Program-made: the position numbers and the translations under genes
NCBI GenBank assembly: GCA_017479705.1
Contig: JAFVCA010000038.1
Coordinates: forward strand, 1-64,000
DNA: 64,000 nucleotides
Source of the DNA: Bacteroidales bacterium
Lineage (GTDB): Bacteria > Bacteroidota > Bacteroidia > Bacteroidales > P3
Reading direction: 5' to 3'
Notes under the pieces: generated by a model
What the model was told of the DNA's origin: nothing
The model's input: the letters and a program-made list of their open reading frames with translations, nothing else
Databases searched by the model: none
In this document: piece after piece, positions 18,080 through 25,852 of the stretch
Numbering within the stretch: the first letter of the stretch is position 1
How the letters are laid out: each line of letters begins with the position of its first letter

Positions 18080-18317
18080 GGCGCAACATCGCTCAAAAAC
18101 AGCAGTAGCAACAATACAAAGCCAACAATCAGCAATTGTCAATCACAAACAAGAGTCAACCCCAATCAGGGAACGACACTTTGAAAACATTGATAAAAAA
18201 ATCCCGCCGATTCAAATAATCTTCGTATCTTTGCACCGACAAACTAAAACAATACTATTATGGTATAAAACAAAAAGAACTGTAGATAGCAAACATATTA
18301 ATTAGAAGCGTTTTTGC
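18080..18317. repeat. 238-bp promoter-bearing direct repeat, copy 1
   Basis: Runs from GGCGCAACATCGCTC to AAGCGTTTTTGC. It matches 20077-20315 with only a handful of substitutions and one extra A in the second copy's A run. It contains a plus-strand -7 element TATCTTTG (18226-18233), then ATGGTATAA, a start codon followed almost at once by a stop. After the repeat end the two copies diverge abruptly. A transcript from this copy would run antisense into higA and higB. Confidence 0.92.
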
Positions 18318-18408
18318 TTTTTATTGCGTCTGTTTATCAGTTAGTTATTCGTTTGTTCTTGAATTTGGTTCTTAAAAAGCATTTTTTGAACACGAAAATG
18401 CTTGGTTT

Positions 18409-18729
18409 TTACCAAAGTGCCACCCTGCCATATTCACCAAGGTCGAGGTCTGCGGTTTTCACGCCGAGAGCTTGGAATGCACGGATGATGGAAGAAAATG
18501 TGATACTTTTGCCGCTTTCGAGTTTTGAGACTGCGGCACGCTGAATACCCATTCTTTCACTTAATTGTTCTTGTGTCAGTCCCTGTTTTTTACGGGTTTG
18601 TTTGATGGCATTGCCAATGAGGTATTCTTGAGCCTTTGCCAGCACCTCTGCATCGAACTCTACTCTTTCAGTAGTGCCAACTTTGCCGACGTATTTGTCA
18701 AGCATTTCTTCGTGTGTCATTGTCTTCAT
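18409..18729 (-). CDS. higA: HigA-type antitoxin, XRE family
   Basis: 106 residues. An XRE helix-turn-helix occupies about residues 40-95 (TRKKQGLTQEQLSERMG, then AAVSKLESGKS). It would bind and neutralise the toxin encoded immediately upstream and repress the shared promoter. The gene begins 4 bp after the toxin stop. The toxin-first order is the usual higBA arrangement. It lies between the two 238-bp direct repeats. Confidence 0.85.
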   Translation of the reverse strand: MKTMTHEEMLDKYVGKVGTTERVEFDAEVLAKAQEYLIGNAIKQTRKKQGLTQEQLSERMGIQRAAVSKLESGKSITFSSIIRAFQALGVKTADLDLGEYGRVALW

Positions 18730-18733
18730 ATTG

Positions 18734-19063
18734 CTATCGGGTTTTATAGTATTCGTTTCTTATTTGTTCTGCGTGTCTTATTTCGTTCTGTGGGGCTTTC
18801 TGTGTTTTCTTGTCGAAACCGTGTGTTGCGACAACCAACGATTTCTGTGTTTTGTCCCAAAAAGATAGCAAGCGGTATGCGTTGCCATCATATTCCGAGC
18901 GAAACTCCCAAATGTCACTATCTCCAAGTTTCTTGAAAATGCGTGTGTCTTTCACACCCATCTGCACCATACTGATATTGTGGAGCATTTTCAATCTTGC
19001 CTTGGAAGGCATTGTTTCAATAAACTCCTGTGCTTCTTGCAGATATGCGACCTCAATGCTCAT
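18734..19063 (-). CDS. higB: HigB-type toxin, RelE/Gp49-like family
   Basis: 109 residues. Family features include RIFKKLGDSDIWEFR and the C-terminal VVATHGFDKKTQKAP followed by EIRHAEQIRNEYY, as in phage Gp49-like HigB toxins, which are ribosome-dependent mRNA interferases. The ATG at 19063 was chosen because it lies about 20 bp downstream of a TATCTTTG promoter element. The longer open frame up to 19300 crosses that promoter and encodes low-quality sequence. Confidence 0.85.
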   Translation of the reverse strand: MSIEVAYLQEAQEFIETMPSKARLKMLHNISMVQMGVKDTRIFKKLGDSDIWEFRSEYDGNAYRLLSFWDKTQKSLVVATHGFDKKTQKAPQNEIRHAEQIRNEYYKTR

Positions 19064-19084
19064 TTCTTTATCTTTATTACGTTG

Positions 19085-19092
19085 CAAAGATA
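19085..19092 (-). promoter_or_regulatory. higBA promoter -7 element
   Basis: CAAAGATA on the plus strand reads TATCTTTG on the minus strand, about 22 bp before the higB ATG. Confidence 0.65.
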
Positions 19093-19195
19093 CAAAAAGT
19101 TTCCGATACAGGAACTTTATTTTGTGTTTTTTTTGCATTTTTTTACCATCTATCAATTTTTTTGAACAGACCGCCGCATTTATAATGTACGCGGA

Positions 19196-19223
19196 TACGC
19201 GCGTGCAGGTGTACGCGCGTGCA
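19196..19223. repeat. Tandem GC motif upstream of higBA
   Basis: TACGCGCGTGCA occurs at 19196-19207 and again at 19212-19223, a 16-bp spacing, in otherwise AT-rich DNA about 140 bp upstream of higB. It could be an operator but nothing proves this. Confidence 0.5.
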
Positions 19224-19240
19224 AACCACTGAAAATTAAT

Positions 19241-19271
19241 TTTGTGGATTAAGAAATTGTTTGTAATTTTG
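19241..19271 (+). promoter_or_regulatory. Full Bacteroides-type promoter with no gene downstream
   Basis: TTTG (19241-19244), a 19-bp spacer, then TAATTTTG (19264-19271), an excellent match to the TTTG / TAnnTTTG promoter. Transcription would begin near 19279 and run into a structured, apparently noncoding region. Confidence 0.6.
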
Positions 19272-19278
19272 CAGTCGA

Positions 19279-19420
19279 AATCAAGAGACGATTTAGTCAA
19301 CCATCATGGTTAGTAGTGCAGCCGGATGAATGTTGAAAAGATATAAGGGAGGAATCCCTCAACAATTCACACAGCCATTCTTGCAAGCACTACGGCAAGG
19401 ATGGCTAAATTGTTAAAGGA
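19279..19420 (+). ncRNA. Candidate small structured RNA
   Basis: Downstream of a consensus promoter lie the self-complementary AACCATCATGGTT, a GTTGA...TCAAC hairpin enclosing GGGAGGAATCCC, and a two-part stem. That stem pairs AACAATT (19361-19367) with AATTGTT (19408-19414) and, inside it, AGCCATTCTTGC (19373-19384) with GCAAGGATGGCT (19395-19406). No T run follows, so the 3' end is unclear. A 60-codon frame starts inside the stem at 19401 but is not convincing. No known RNA family was recognised. Confidence 0.4.
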
Positions 19421-20076
19421 CTTTGAAACACTGATTAACCTGCGGAACAATCATACCGAGCGGAGGAAGACAGAGAGGCACACCCGATGCCGAGTGGACT
19501 TAAAGCCACGTATCGCACAACATCCCGCAAGGAGAGACCGCAGAGCAATCCGAGATGTGCGGGATTATACGTCCGATGCGTGATAGGCATCACACCCTTT
19601 GCCCGCAAACCTCGTAAAAAACCTCTGAAAGGTGGGGAGGCGATGCACGAACAAAGGCAGTCGGTTGAAATAAGCGGACTGGTGCGCAAGATGCTTTGTA
19701 AATGCTGCAAGTCGTTATGAGAGCATCCAATAGTAACGACCTTATACCATATCATGATTCCATTTATGCGGAATGAGGAGAGTGTGAGAAAAACCAATAG
19801 TTCCCTACAAGCAAAATGAGCCGCAAAAATGCAACTTGTTTTGGGGATAGGGGGAGACTCTTGGTTCACTTGTCCATCCAATCAAACCAATTGTCGGAAT
19901 ATGAAAAGAAATCACAGAACAACAGGCATGATAAAAAAAAGAAACTGAGTCGAGCAACAAGACAACCAACCCAAAAAAAAGAAAAGAAACCAAGTCTCGC
20001 CGTCGTGACAACGCGGCGCGCTCGAAGAGCGTAACAAATAACTGACCATTAAAAGGAAACGAAGGGAAAACGAGTG
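19421..20076. other. Intergenic region between candidate RNA and second direct repeat
   Basis: About 650 bp without a recognisable gene. It shows short palindromes like those in other intergenic regions here (for example GCGCTCGAAGAGCG near 20020 and a CCTCTGAAAGGTGGGGAGG stretch near 19630). The open frames present lack family features and good starts. Confidence 0.45.
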
Positions 20077-20315
20077 GCGCAACATCGCTCAAAAAACAGC
20101 AGTAGCAACAATACAAAGCCAACAATCGGCAATTGTCAATCACAAACAAGAGTCAACCCCAATCAGGGAATGAGACTTTGAAAACATTGATAAAAAAAAT
20201 CCCGCCGATTCAAATAATCTTCGTATCTTTGCACCGACAAACTAAAACAATACTATTATGGTATAAAACAAAAAGAACTGTAGATAACAAACATATTAAT
20301 TAGAAGCGTTTTTGC
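20077..20315. repeat. 238-bp promoter-bearing direct repeat, copy 2
   Basis: Near-identical to 18080-18317, offset by about 1,997 bp. Its TATCTTTG (20224-20231) is the best promoter candidate for the type ISP restriction gene at 20505, giving a leader of roughly 265 nt that holds the large hairpin at 20322-20435. Recombination between the copies would delete higBA and the sequence between. Confidence 0.92.
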
Positions 20316-20321
20316 CTTCAA

Positions 20322-20457
20322 CTAATGCTGGAATCTGGACAATTTCAAATTAGTACCGCAGAAAGCAAGAAACGCTCACGGGCATACCGTGAGCTTTCTG
20401 TTGGTACTATAGGCAGTCCAGAGCCTCAGCATTAGACAAGAGTTCACGGTTTTTTTT
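20322..20457 (+). ncRNA. Large nested hairpin RNA in the restriction gene leader
   Basis: A 114-nt stem with five nested pairings: CTAATGCTG (20322-20330) with CAGCATTAG (20427-20435); TCTGGAC with GTCCAGA; TAGTACC with GGTACTA; CAGAAA with TTTCTG; GCTCACGG with CCGTGAGC capped by a GCATA loop. Internal loops separate the stems. Fourteen bases later comes an eight-T run (20450-20457), so the element could end a short RNA or attenuate the downstream gene. It starts right where copy 2 of the direct repeat ends. It matches no RNA family I can name; it lacks the reverse transcriptase expected for a retron. Confidence 0.7.
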
Positions 20458-20504
20458 GTGGTGCTTGGAAAGGCAAAACGCCCACCCAAAATAGACCAAG
20501 CATC

Positions 20505-23500
20505 ATGAGCAATTTTGAGAAAGTAATCAACCGCTACCGCAACCAATCCCATTCCGAAGCCGACAAAGGCAAACGTTTTGAACGCCTCATGCAGGCGATG
20601 CTCCTCACCATCCCGCCCTATTGCAACGAGCTACAGCAAGTATGGACGTGGAGCGTCTTTCCTTACCGCCTAAGCATCTCCGCACACGATGCCGGAATTG
20701 ACCTTGTGGCACAGACCAACGACGGCCGCTATTGGGCCATCCAATGCAAATGCTACCTCGCCGATGCAAAGATTGACAAGAGCGACACCGACACGTTTTT
20801 GACTTCTTCGGCGCGGGCTTTTACCGATGACGAAGGCAAACAGCACTACTTCGCGTTCCGCCTATGGATCGATACCACCGAGGGGGGATTTACTACCACC
20901 GCAGCCGAGAGTTTCAAAGGGCAGATGATACCGGCTGCCATACTACATCTGAACGAGCTGGCCGAGATGCCTGTGGACTGGGAGGAATTGGACAAGGGCA
21001 TTACTGGCCAGAAGGCCGTCACCAAGAAAAAGGAAGTGATGAAACATCAGCAAAATGCCATCGATGACGCCCTCAACTACTTTAAGGACCACGACCGAGG
21101 CAAGCTCATCATGGCTTGTGGCACTGGCAAGACCTTCACCTCCCTGCGCATTGCCGAAGCCCTTGCAGCGGCAAACAAGAATACTTTACGCAACCAGAAA
21201 GTGCTCTTCCTCGTCCCCAGCATCGCTCTGCTGGGCCAGACCCTACGTGAATGGAGCCTCGACGCGCAAAAGCCCATACGTCCGTTGTGCATCTGTTCCG
21301 ACAGCGAGGTATCACGCACCCACAGCAAGGACGACGACACCAACATCACCACCGTCGAGGAGCTGGCCTTCCCCGCCTCCACCAGCGTGGAGCAGATCAA
21401 GCACAACTTCCTCGCCCTACAGCAGGACAAACGCAAAGGCATGCTGGTGGTGTTCTCCACCTACCAGAGCATCGAGCGAATCGCCGCGGCACAACGAGCC
21501 GTAGGAGATAATCTGACGTTCGACCTTATCATCTGCGACGAAGCCCATCGCACCACCGGGGTCACCCTCAAAGGAGACGACGAGAGTGCCTTCGTCAGAG
21601 TGCATGACAACAATTTTATCCACGGACGCAAGCGTATGTACATGACCGCTACGCCGCGTCTGTACAAGGATGAGGACCAAAAGCGGGCGCGTGAAAAGGA
21701 GGCTTATCTGTGCAGTATGGACGATGAAGGCCTGTATGGAGATGAGTTCCATCGACTTGATTTTAGTGTGGCTGTGAAGAAAGACCTGCTCAGCGACTAC
21801 AAAGTACTCATACTCAACGTAGAGCCAGAAGATGTAAGCAACGAGGTGCGGGTGGCACTGTCGGGGCTTGACGATGCCACAAGAAAAGAGGTGGACACTG
21901 ACGATATGGCCAAACTCATCGGTGTCATCAACGCCCTCAGCAAGCGCAGCCGCTACGACAACCGGCTGCTGCGCGAGATAGACCCGCAGCCAATGCACCG
22001 TGCAGTAGCTTTCTGCCAAAACATCAGGACATCCAAAGCCATAGCTACAGCATTCAATGCCTGTCAAGATGCCTATTTCAATAGTCTTTCGAACGATGAG
22101 CGCCAAGGGCTTGTCCGTGTGGAGGCCGACCACGTAGATGGCAGCATGGGGGCTGCCACGCGCGAGGCCAAATTGGGATGGCTGAAGCATACCCGTACAG
22201 ACGGGCTCGACTGTCACCTGTTAAGCAATGTGCGATGCCTGAGCGAAGGGGTCGACGTGCCTTCCCTTGATGCTGTGATATTCCTATCGCCAAAGAACTC
22301 ACAGGTCGATGTGGTGCAAAGTGTTGGCCGTGTGATGCGCCGCGCCGGGGGCAAGAAATATGGCTATATCATTATTCCTATAGTTGTTCCGAGCAATATT
22401 GACCCGGAGGAGGCACTTGACGACAACAAGAGATACGCTGTGGTATGGGACATTCTGCGGGCGTTGCGCTCGCACGACGACGGTTTCAATGCCACCGTCA
22501 ACAAGATAGAGTTGAACAAGAGTCGGCCGGATTCAATCCAATTGATACGTCCCGGCAGCAAGCTCATCGGCCAAGGCGGCGGCATAAGCGACGATGTGTC
22601 CGATGGCGACGGCCTTACGGCTGCCGAGCCTACAGCCGCCTACCAGACACAGTTGGAGATGCGTTTTGAGCAACTGCAAAACCTCATCTTTGCCCGCATG
22701 GTGCAGAAGGTGGGCAGCAAGCGTTATTGGGAGCAATGGGCCAGCGACGTGGCCAAGGTTGCCGAGCGGCATATCGAGCAGATCAACCACTTGATAGCCG
22801 ACGACAGCAAGGCCCGCACGGCTTTCGACCGCTTCCTGCGCGGTCTGCATAGGGACATCAACCCCTCTGTCAGCGAGGCACAGGCGGTGGAGATGCTGGC
22901 GCAACACATCATCACACAGCCAGTGTTCGAAGCCCTCTTCGACAGCTACGCCTTCACGGCCAACAACCCTGTCAGCAAGGCCATGAGCAGGATTGTGGCC
23001 GTGCTGAACGAGAAAATAGACGAGAAAGACCACAAAAGCCTTGAGAAGTTCTATGACAGTGTGCAAGAGAGGGCTAAGGGCATCGACAACGCCGAGTCCA
23101 AGCAGAAGATTGTGGTGGAGCTCTACGACAAGTTCTTCACCACCGCTTTCCCCAAGGTGAAGGAGCAGTTAGGCATCGTCTATACCCCGGTCGAGGTGGT
23201 GGACTTCATCATCCACAGCGTGGAGCATGTGTTGAAGGAGCACTTCGGCCGTTCGCTCAACGACCGCGGAGTGAAGATTATCGACCCCTTCACCGGCACA
23301 GGTACCTTCATCACCCGTCTGTTGCAAAGTGGCATCATCCGCGACCTGGAATACAAATACCAGCATGAAATCTTCGCCAACGAGATAGTGCTGCTGGCTT
23401 ACTATATTGCCAGTGTCAACATCGAAAATGTCTATCACGACTTGTTGCAGCAGACAGACAGCTACACCGCTTTTCCGGGTATCTGTCTCACCGACACTTT

Positions 23501-25454
23501 CCAACTGGGTGAACAGATGTATGCCAAGCAGAGCGGCCACACCCGCCAAAAAGAGATGGAAGGCCTGGAGACCCCCTTCGTGGAGAACAGCAAGCGCGTG
23601 CAGAAGCAATTAGACAGCCCCATCACGGTGATTATTGGTAATCCGCCGTATTCAATTGGGCAGAAATCTGCCAATGACAATGCACAAAATCAACACTACC
23701 CATTGTTAGAAAGTCATATTCAGAACACCTACAACGAACTATCGGAAGCTCATACAAAAAATGCCATGTTTGATTCATACATAAAAGCATTCCGATATGC
23801 GACAGACCGTTTAGATGACTACGGCATAATTGCCTTCGTTAGCAATGGATCATGGTTGGATACTAATGCAGCAGATGGCTTCCGAAAGAGCATTGAGCAG
23901 GAGTTTGCCGAGATATATGTATTTAACCTGCGAGGGAATCAACGTACCAGCGGGGAACTATCACGACGTGAAGGCGGCAAGATATTCGGCAGCGGCAGCC
24001 GGACACCGGTTAGCATCACCCTGCTGGTAAAGAAACCGCACGAGGGTAAAGCTGTTATCCACTATCATGACATAGGCGACTACTTATCCCGTGAACAGAA
24101 ACTCGACATCATCCGTAAGTCACACTCCATTGCCACCTTGCAAATGGATACACTTCATCCCAACAAGCAAGGCGACTGGATTAATCATCGAAATGATTCC
24201 TTTAACGGATACCCACCTATTGGAGATAAAGAAAACAAACAAGGGAATGCGTTCTTTGAATCAATATATGCTCGTGGACTGGGCACAAGTCGTGATGTTT
24301 GGGTGTACAATTCATCAAAACAAGCATTACAAAAAACCATTGAAAGAATGGTCAATGCATACAACGACCAACGCGAAAGACTAAATAACGGAGCCATTGA
24401 TGATGTCATTTACGACTCAAATGATATAAGTTGGAATGCTTCGTTAATTAAGGATGCAAGAAGCAACAAAAAATGTAATATTGAGGATGGTTTCTTTGTC
24501 GTAGGTGCATATCGTCCATTCAACGCACAAAATTTATTCTTCCTTCCACAAATATTAAATGAAAGTGTCGGAGCAATGCAAAGATACTTTCCAAAGAAAC
24601 AGAGCAATTATGCCATATGTGTTTCTTGTGCTGGTTCATCAAAGAGGCTCACTTCTATTGTAGTAAACAACATTCCTGACTTGCATTTTGCTGGTGACAC
24701 TCAATGTTTCCCCCTCTACTGGTATGAAGAAAACAAAAGTGCCCAAGGCAATCTCTTTGACGACAACAAGAACAGGTATATCCGCCACGATGCAATCACG
24801 GACTTTATCCTAAAGCGGGCTCGAGAACAGTATGGGCCGAAAGTGACGAAGGAAGATATATTCTACTATGTCTATGGTTTCCTGCATTGCCCATCGTACC
24901 GAGAGACCTTCGCCAACGACCTGAAGAAGATGCTGCCGCGCCTGCCGCTGGTAGAGAAGGCCGAGGACTTCTGGGCGTTCAGCCGCGCGGGACGCAAGCT
25001 GGCAGAACTGCACCTAAACTATGAGCAGGTGCCGCCATCAAAAGAGGTGGTGGTGGACTGGCACAATATGCTGCCTGGCTTGGTGGACAACGATACGCCC
25101 GAAAAGCTTTACCGCGTGGAGCAGATGCGTTTCGGACGAAAAGTCTCCGTTGGCGGCAAGGGTGGTAAAGAAAAGGACAGGAGCATCATCGAATACAACC
25201 AGTTCATTACGCTGCGCAACATACCACTGCGGGCCTACGACTATGTGGTGAACGGCAAAAGCGCCATCGAATGGATCATGGAGCGCTACTGCGACAAGGT
25301 GGACAAGAAGAGCGGCATCCGCAACGATGCCAACCAATGGGGCATAGAGCACGGCAACCCAAAATACCCGTTAGAGTTGCTGCAAAGCATCATCACCCTC
25401 AGCCTGAAGACCCTCGATATAGTAGACAGTCTGCCCAAAGTGACCTTCGAGTAG
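20505..25454 (+). CDS. Type ISP (LlaGI-like) single-chain restriction-modification enzyme
   Basis: 1649 residues, the usual size of type ISP enzymes. In order: an Mrr-like nuclease (D66 in AGIDLVAQ, Q80-x-K82 in WAIQCKCY), an SF2 helicase/translocase (Walker A ACGTGKT at 204-210, DEAH in IICDEAHRTTG near 345), a gamma-type N6-adenine methyltransferase (motif I DPFTGTGTF near 927, catalytic NPPY near 1046), and a C-terminal target-recognition region. All catalytic motifs are intact. Codons from about 23630 to 24800, the start of target recognition, are much more AT-rich than the rest, suggesting a swapped specificity segment. It is preceded by a promoter repeat and structured leader, and is linked to higBA. 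Confidence 0.93.
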   Translation: MSNFEKVINRYRNQSHSEADKGKRFERLMQAMLLTIPPYCNELQQVWTWSVFPYRLSISAHDAGIDLVAQTNDGRYWAIQCKCYLADAKIDKSDTDTFLTSSARAFTDDEGKQHYFAFRLWIDTTEGGFTTTAAESFKGQMIPAAILHLNELAEMPVDWEELDKGITGQKAVTKKKEVMKHQQNAIDDALNYFKDHDRGKLIMACGTGKTFTSLRIAEALAAANKNTLRNQKVLFLVPSIALLGQTLREWSLDAQKPIRPLCICSDSEVSRTHSKDDDTNITTVEELAFPASTSVEQIKHNFLALQQDKRKGMLVVFSTYQSIERIAAAQRAVGDNLTFDLIICDEAHRTTGVTLKGDDESAFVRVHDNNFIHGRKRMYMTATPRLYKDEDQKRAREKEAYLCSMDDEGLYGDEFHRLDFSVAVKKDLLSDYKVLILNVEPEDVSNEVRVALSGLDDATRKEVDTDDMAKLIGVINALSKRSRYDNRLLREIDPQPMHRAVAFCQNIRTSKAIATAFNACQDAYFNSLSNDERQGLVRVEADHVDGSMGAATREAKLGWLKHTRTDGLDCHLLSNVRCLSEGVDVPSLDAVIFLSPKNSQVDVVQSVGRVMRRAGGKKYGYIIIPIVVPSNIDPEEALDDNKRYAVVWDILRALRSHDDGFNATVNKIELNKSRPDSIQLIRPGSKLIGQGGGISDDVSDGDGLTAAEPTAAYQTQLEMRFEQLQNLIFARMVQKVGSKRYWEQWASDVAKVAERHIEQINHLIADDSKARTAFDRFLRGLHRDINPSVSEAQAVEMLAQHIITQPVFEALFDSYAFTANNPVSKAMSRIVAVLNEKIDEKDHKSLEKFYDSVQERAKGIDNAESKQKIVVELYDKFFTTAFPKVKEQLGIVYTPVEVVDFIIHSVEHVLKEHFGRSLNDRGVKIIDPFTGTGTFITRLLQSGIIRDLEYKYQHEIFANEIVLLAYYIASVNIENVYHDLLQQTDSYTAFPGICLTDTFQLGEQMYAKQSGHTRQKEMEGLETPFVENSKRVQKQLDSPITVIIGNPPYSIGQKSANDNAQNQHYPLLESHIQNTYNELSEAHTKNAMFDSYIKAFRYATDRLDDYGIIAFVSNGSWLDTNAADGFRKSIEQEFAEIYVFNLRGNQRTSGELSRREGGKIFGSGSRTPVSITLLVKKPHEGKAVIHYHDIGDYLSREQKLDIIRKSHSIATLQMDTLHPNKQGDWINHRNDSFNGYPPIGDKENKQGNAFFESIYARGLGTSRDVWVYNSSKQALQKTIERMVNAYNDQRERLNNGAIDDVIYDSNDISWNASLIKDARSNKKCNIEDGFFVVGAYRPFNAQNLFFLPQILNESVGAMQRYFPKKQSNYAICVSCAGSSKRLTSIVVNNIPDLHFAGDTQCFPLYWYEENKSAQGNLFDDNKNRYIRHDAITDFILKRAREQYGPKVTKEDIFYYVYGFLHCPSYRETFANDLKKMLPRLPLVEKAEDFWAFSRAGRKLAELHLNYEQVPPSKEVVVDWHNMLPGLVDNDTPEKLYRVEQMRFGRKVSVGGKGGKEKDRSIIEYNQFITLRNIPLRAYDYVVNGKSAIEWIMERYCDKVDKKSGIRNDANQWGIEHGNPKYPLELLQSIITLSLKTLDIVDSLPKVTFE

Positions 25455-25581
25455 CCGACACACTCATTGTGCAGTGTTCATGAAACGCCAAGAAAATAGT
25501 ATAACCGGAAAGCCGACCTGAAAGAACAATGGCTAAACAGGTTCATGTATGAAGCCGGAGCGGGAGCTGTAATATCCCAAA
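25455..25581. other. Short intergenic region downstream of the restriction gene
   Basis: No gene or clear terminator seen before repeat B copy 1. Confidence 0.4.
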
Positions 25582-25733
25582 ATGATTGTCCGCAATTACC
25601 ACAAAAATGCCTCGAAGAGGCATAATCTTATTAACCCCACACAAGGAACACAGTGTGAGGTATCTGAAAATCATTTCTGTATGCGTCTCGGAGAGACGCT
25701 ACATGGAATATTAGGCTAATTGCGGATAATCAT
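25582..25733. repeat. 152-bp MITE-like repeat B, copy 1
   Basis: The ends form an imperfect 17-bp inverted repeat (ATGATTGTCCGCAATTA and its near complement). Inside are three hairpins: GCCTC-GAA-GAGGC (25609-25621), ACCCCACAC/GTGTGAGGT (25634-25661) and GCGTCTC-GGA-GAGACGC (25683-25699). A second copy of exactly 152 bp is at 32532-32683. Noncoding; no clear target-site duplication was seen. Confidence 0.85.
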
Positions 25734-25852
25734 ATAAAATTTTGCAATCAGGAAAATGGTTATTAGAATGAGCCTGTACTTCGAGTACAGAGACAAACCA
25801 CACGGGCTACAGTCCATTGCGGCTGCGGCCCGTGGTTGATTGTTGGGCGGTG
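25734..25852. other. Intergenic hairpin downstream of the glycosyltransferase
   Basis: Contains ACGGGC (near 25801) pairing with GCCCGT (near 25828) over a long loop, between the restriction gene and the convergent glycosyltransferase. No T run follows, so terminator function is uncertain. Confidence 0.35.

Noticed and set aside
18734..19300. A 188-residue version of the HigB toxin starting at 19300
   Set aside because: The extra N-terminus covers a TATCTTTG promoter and GC tandem motif and does not resemble the family; the 19063 start fits.
19401..19583. 60-codon frame starting MAKLLKDFETLINL
   Set aside because: It begins inside a strong stem, has no clear ribosome site or family, and becomes Arg-rich and low-complexity; an RNA role is more likely, though not certain.
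20322..20435. Integron attC site as explanation for the large hairpin
   Set aside because: The hairpin length fits, but no good GTTRRRY/RYYYAAC core sites were found at its ends and no integrase gene is in the window.
20322..20435. Retron msr-msd RNA
   Set aside because: No reverse transcriptase gene is nearby and no branching G context was recognised.
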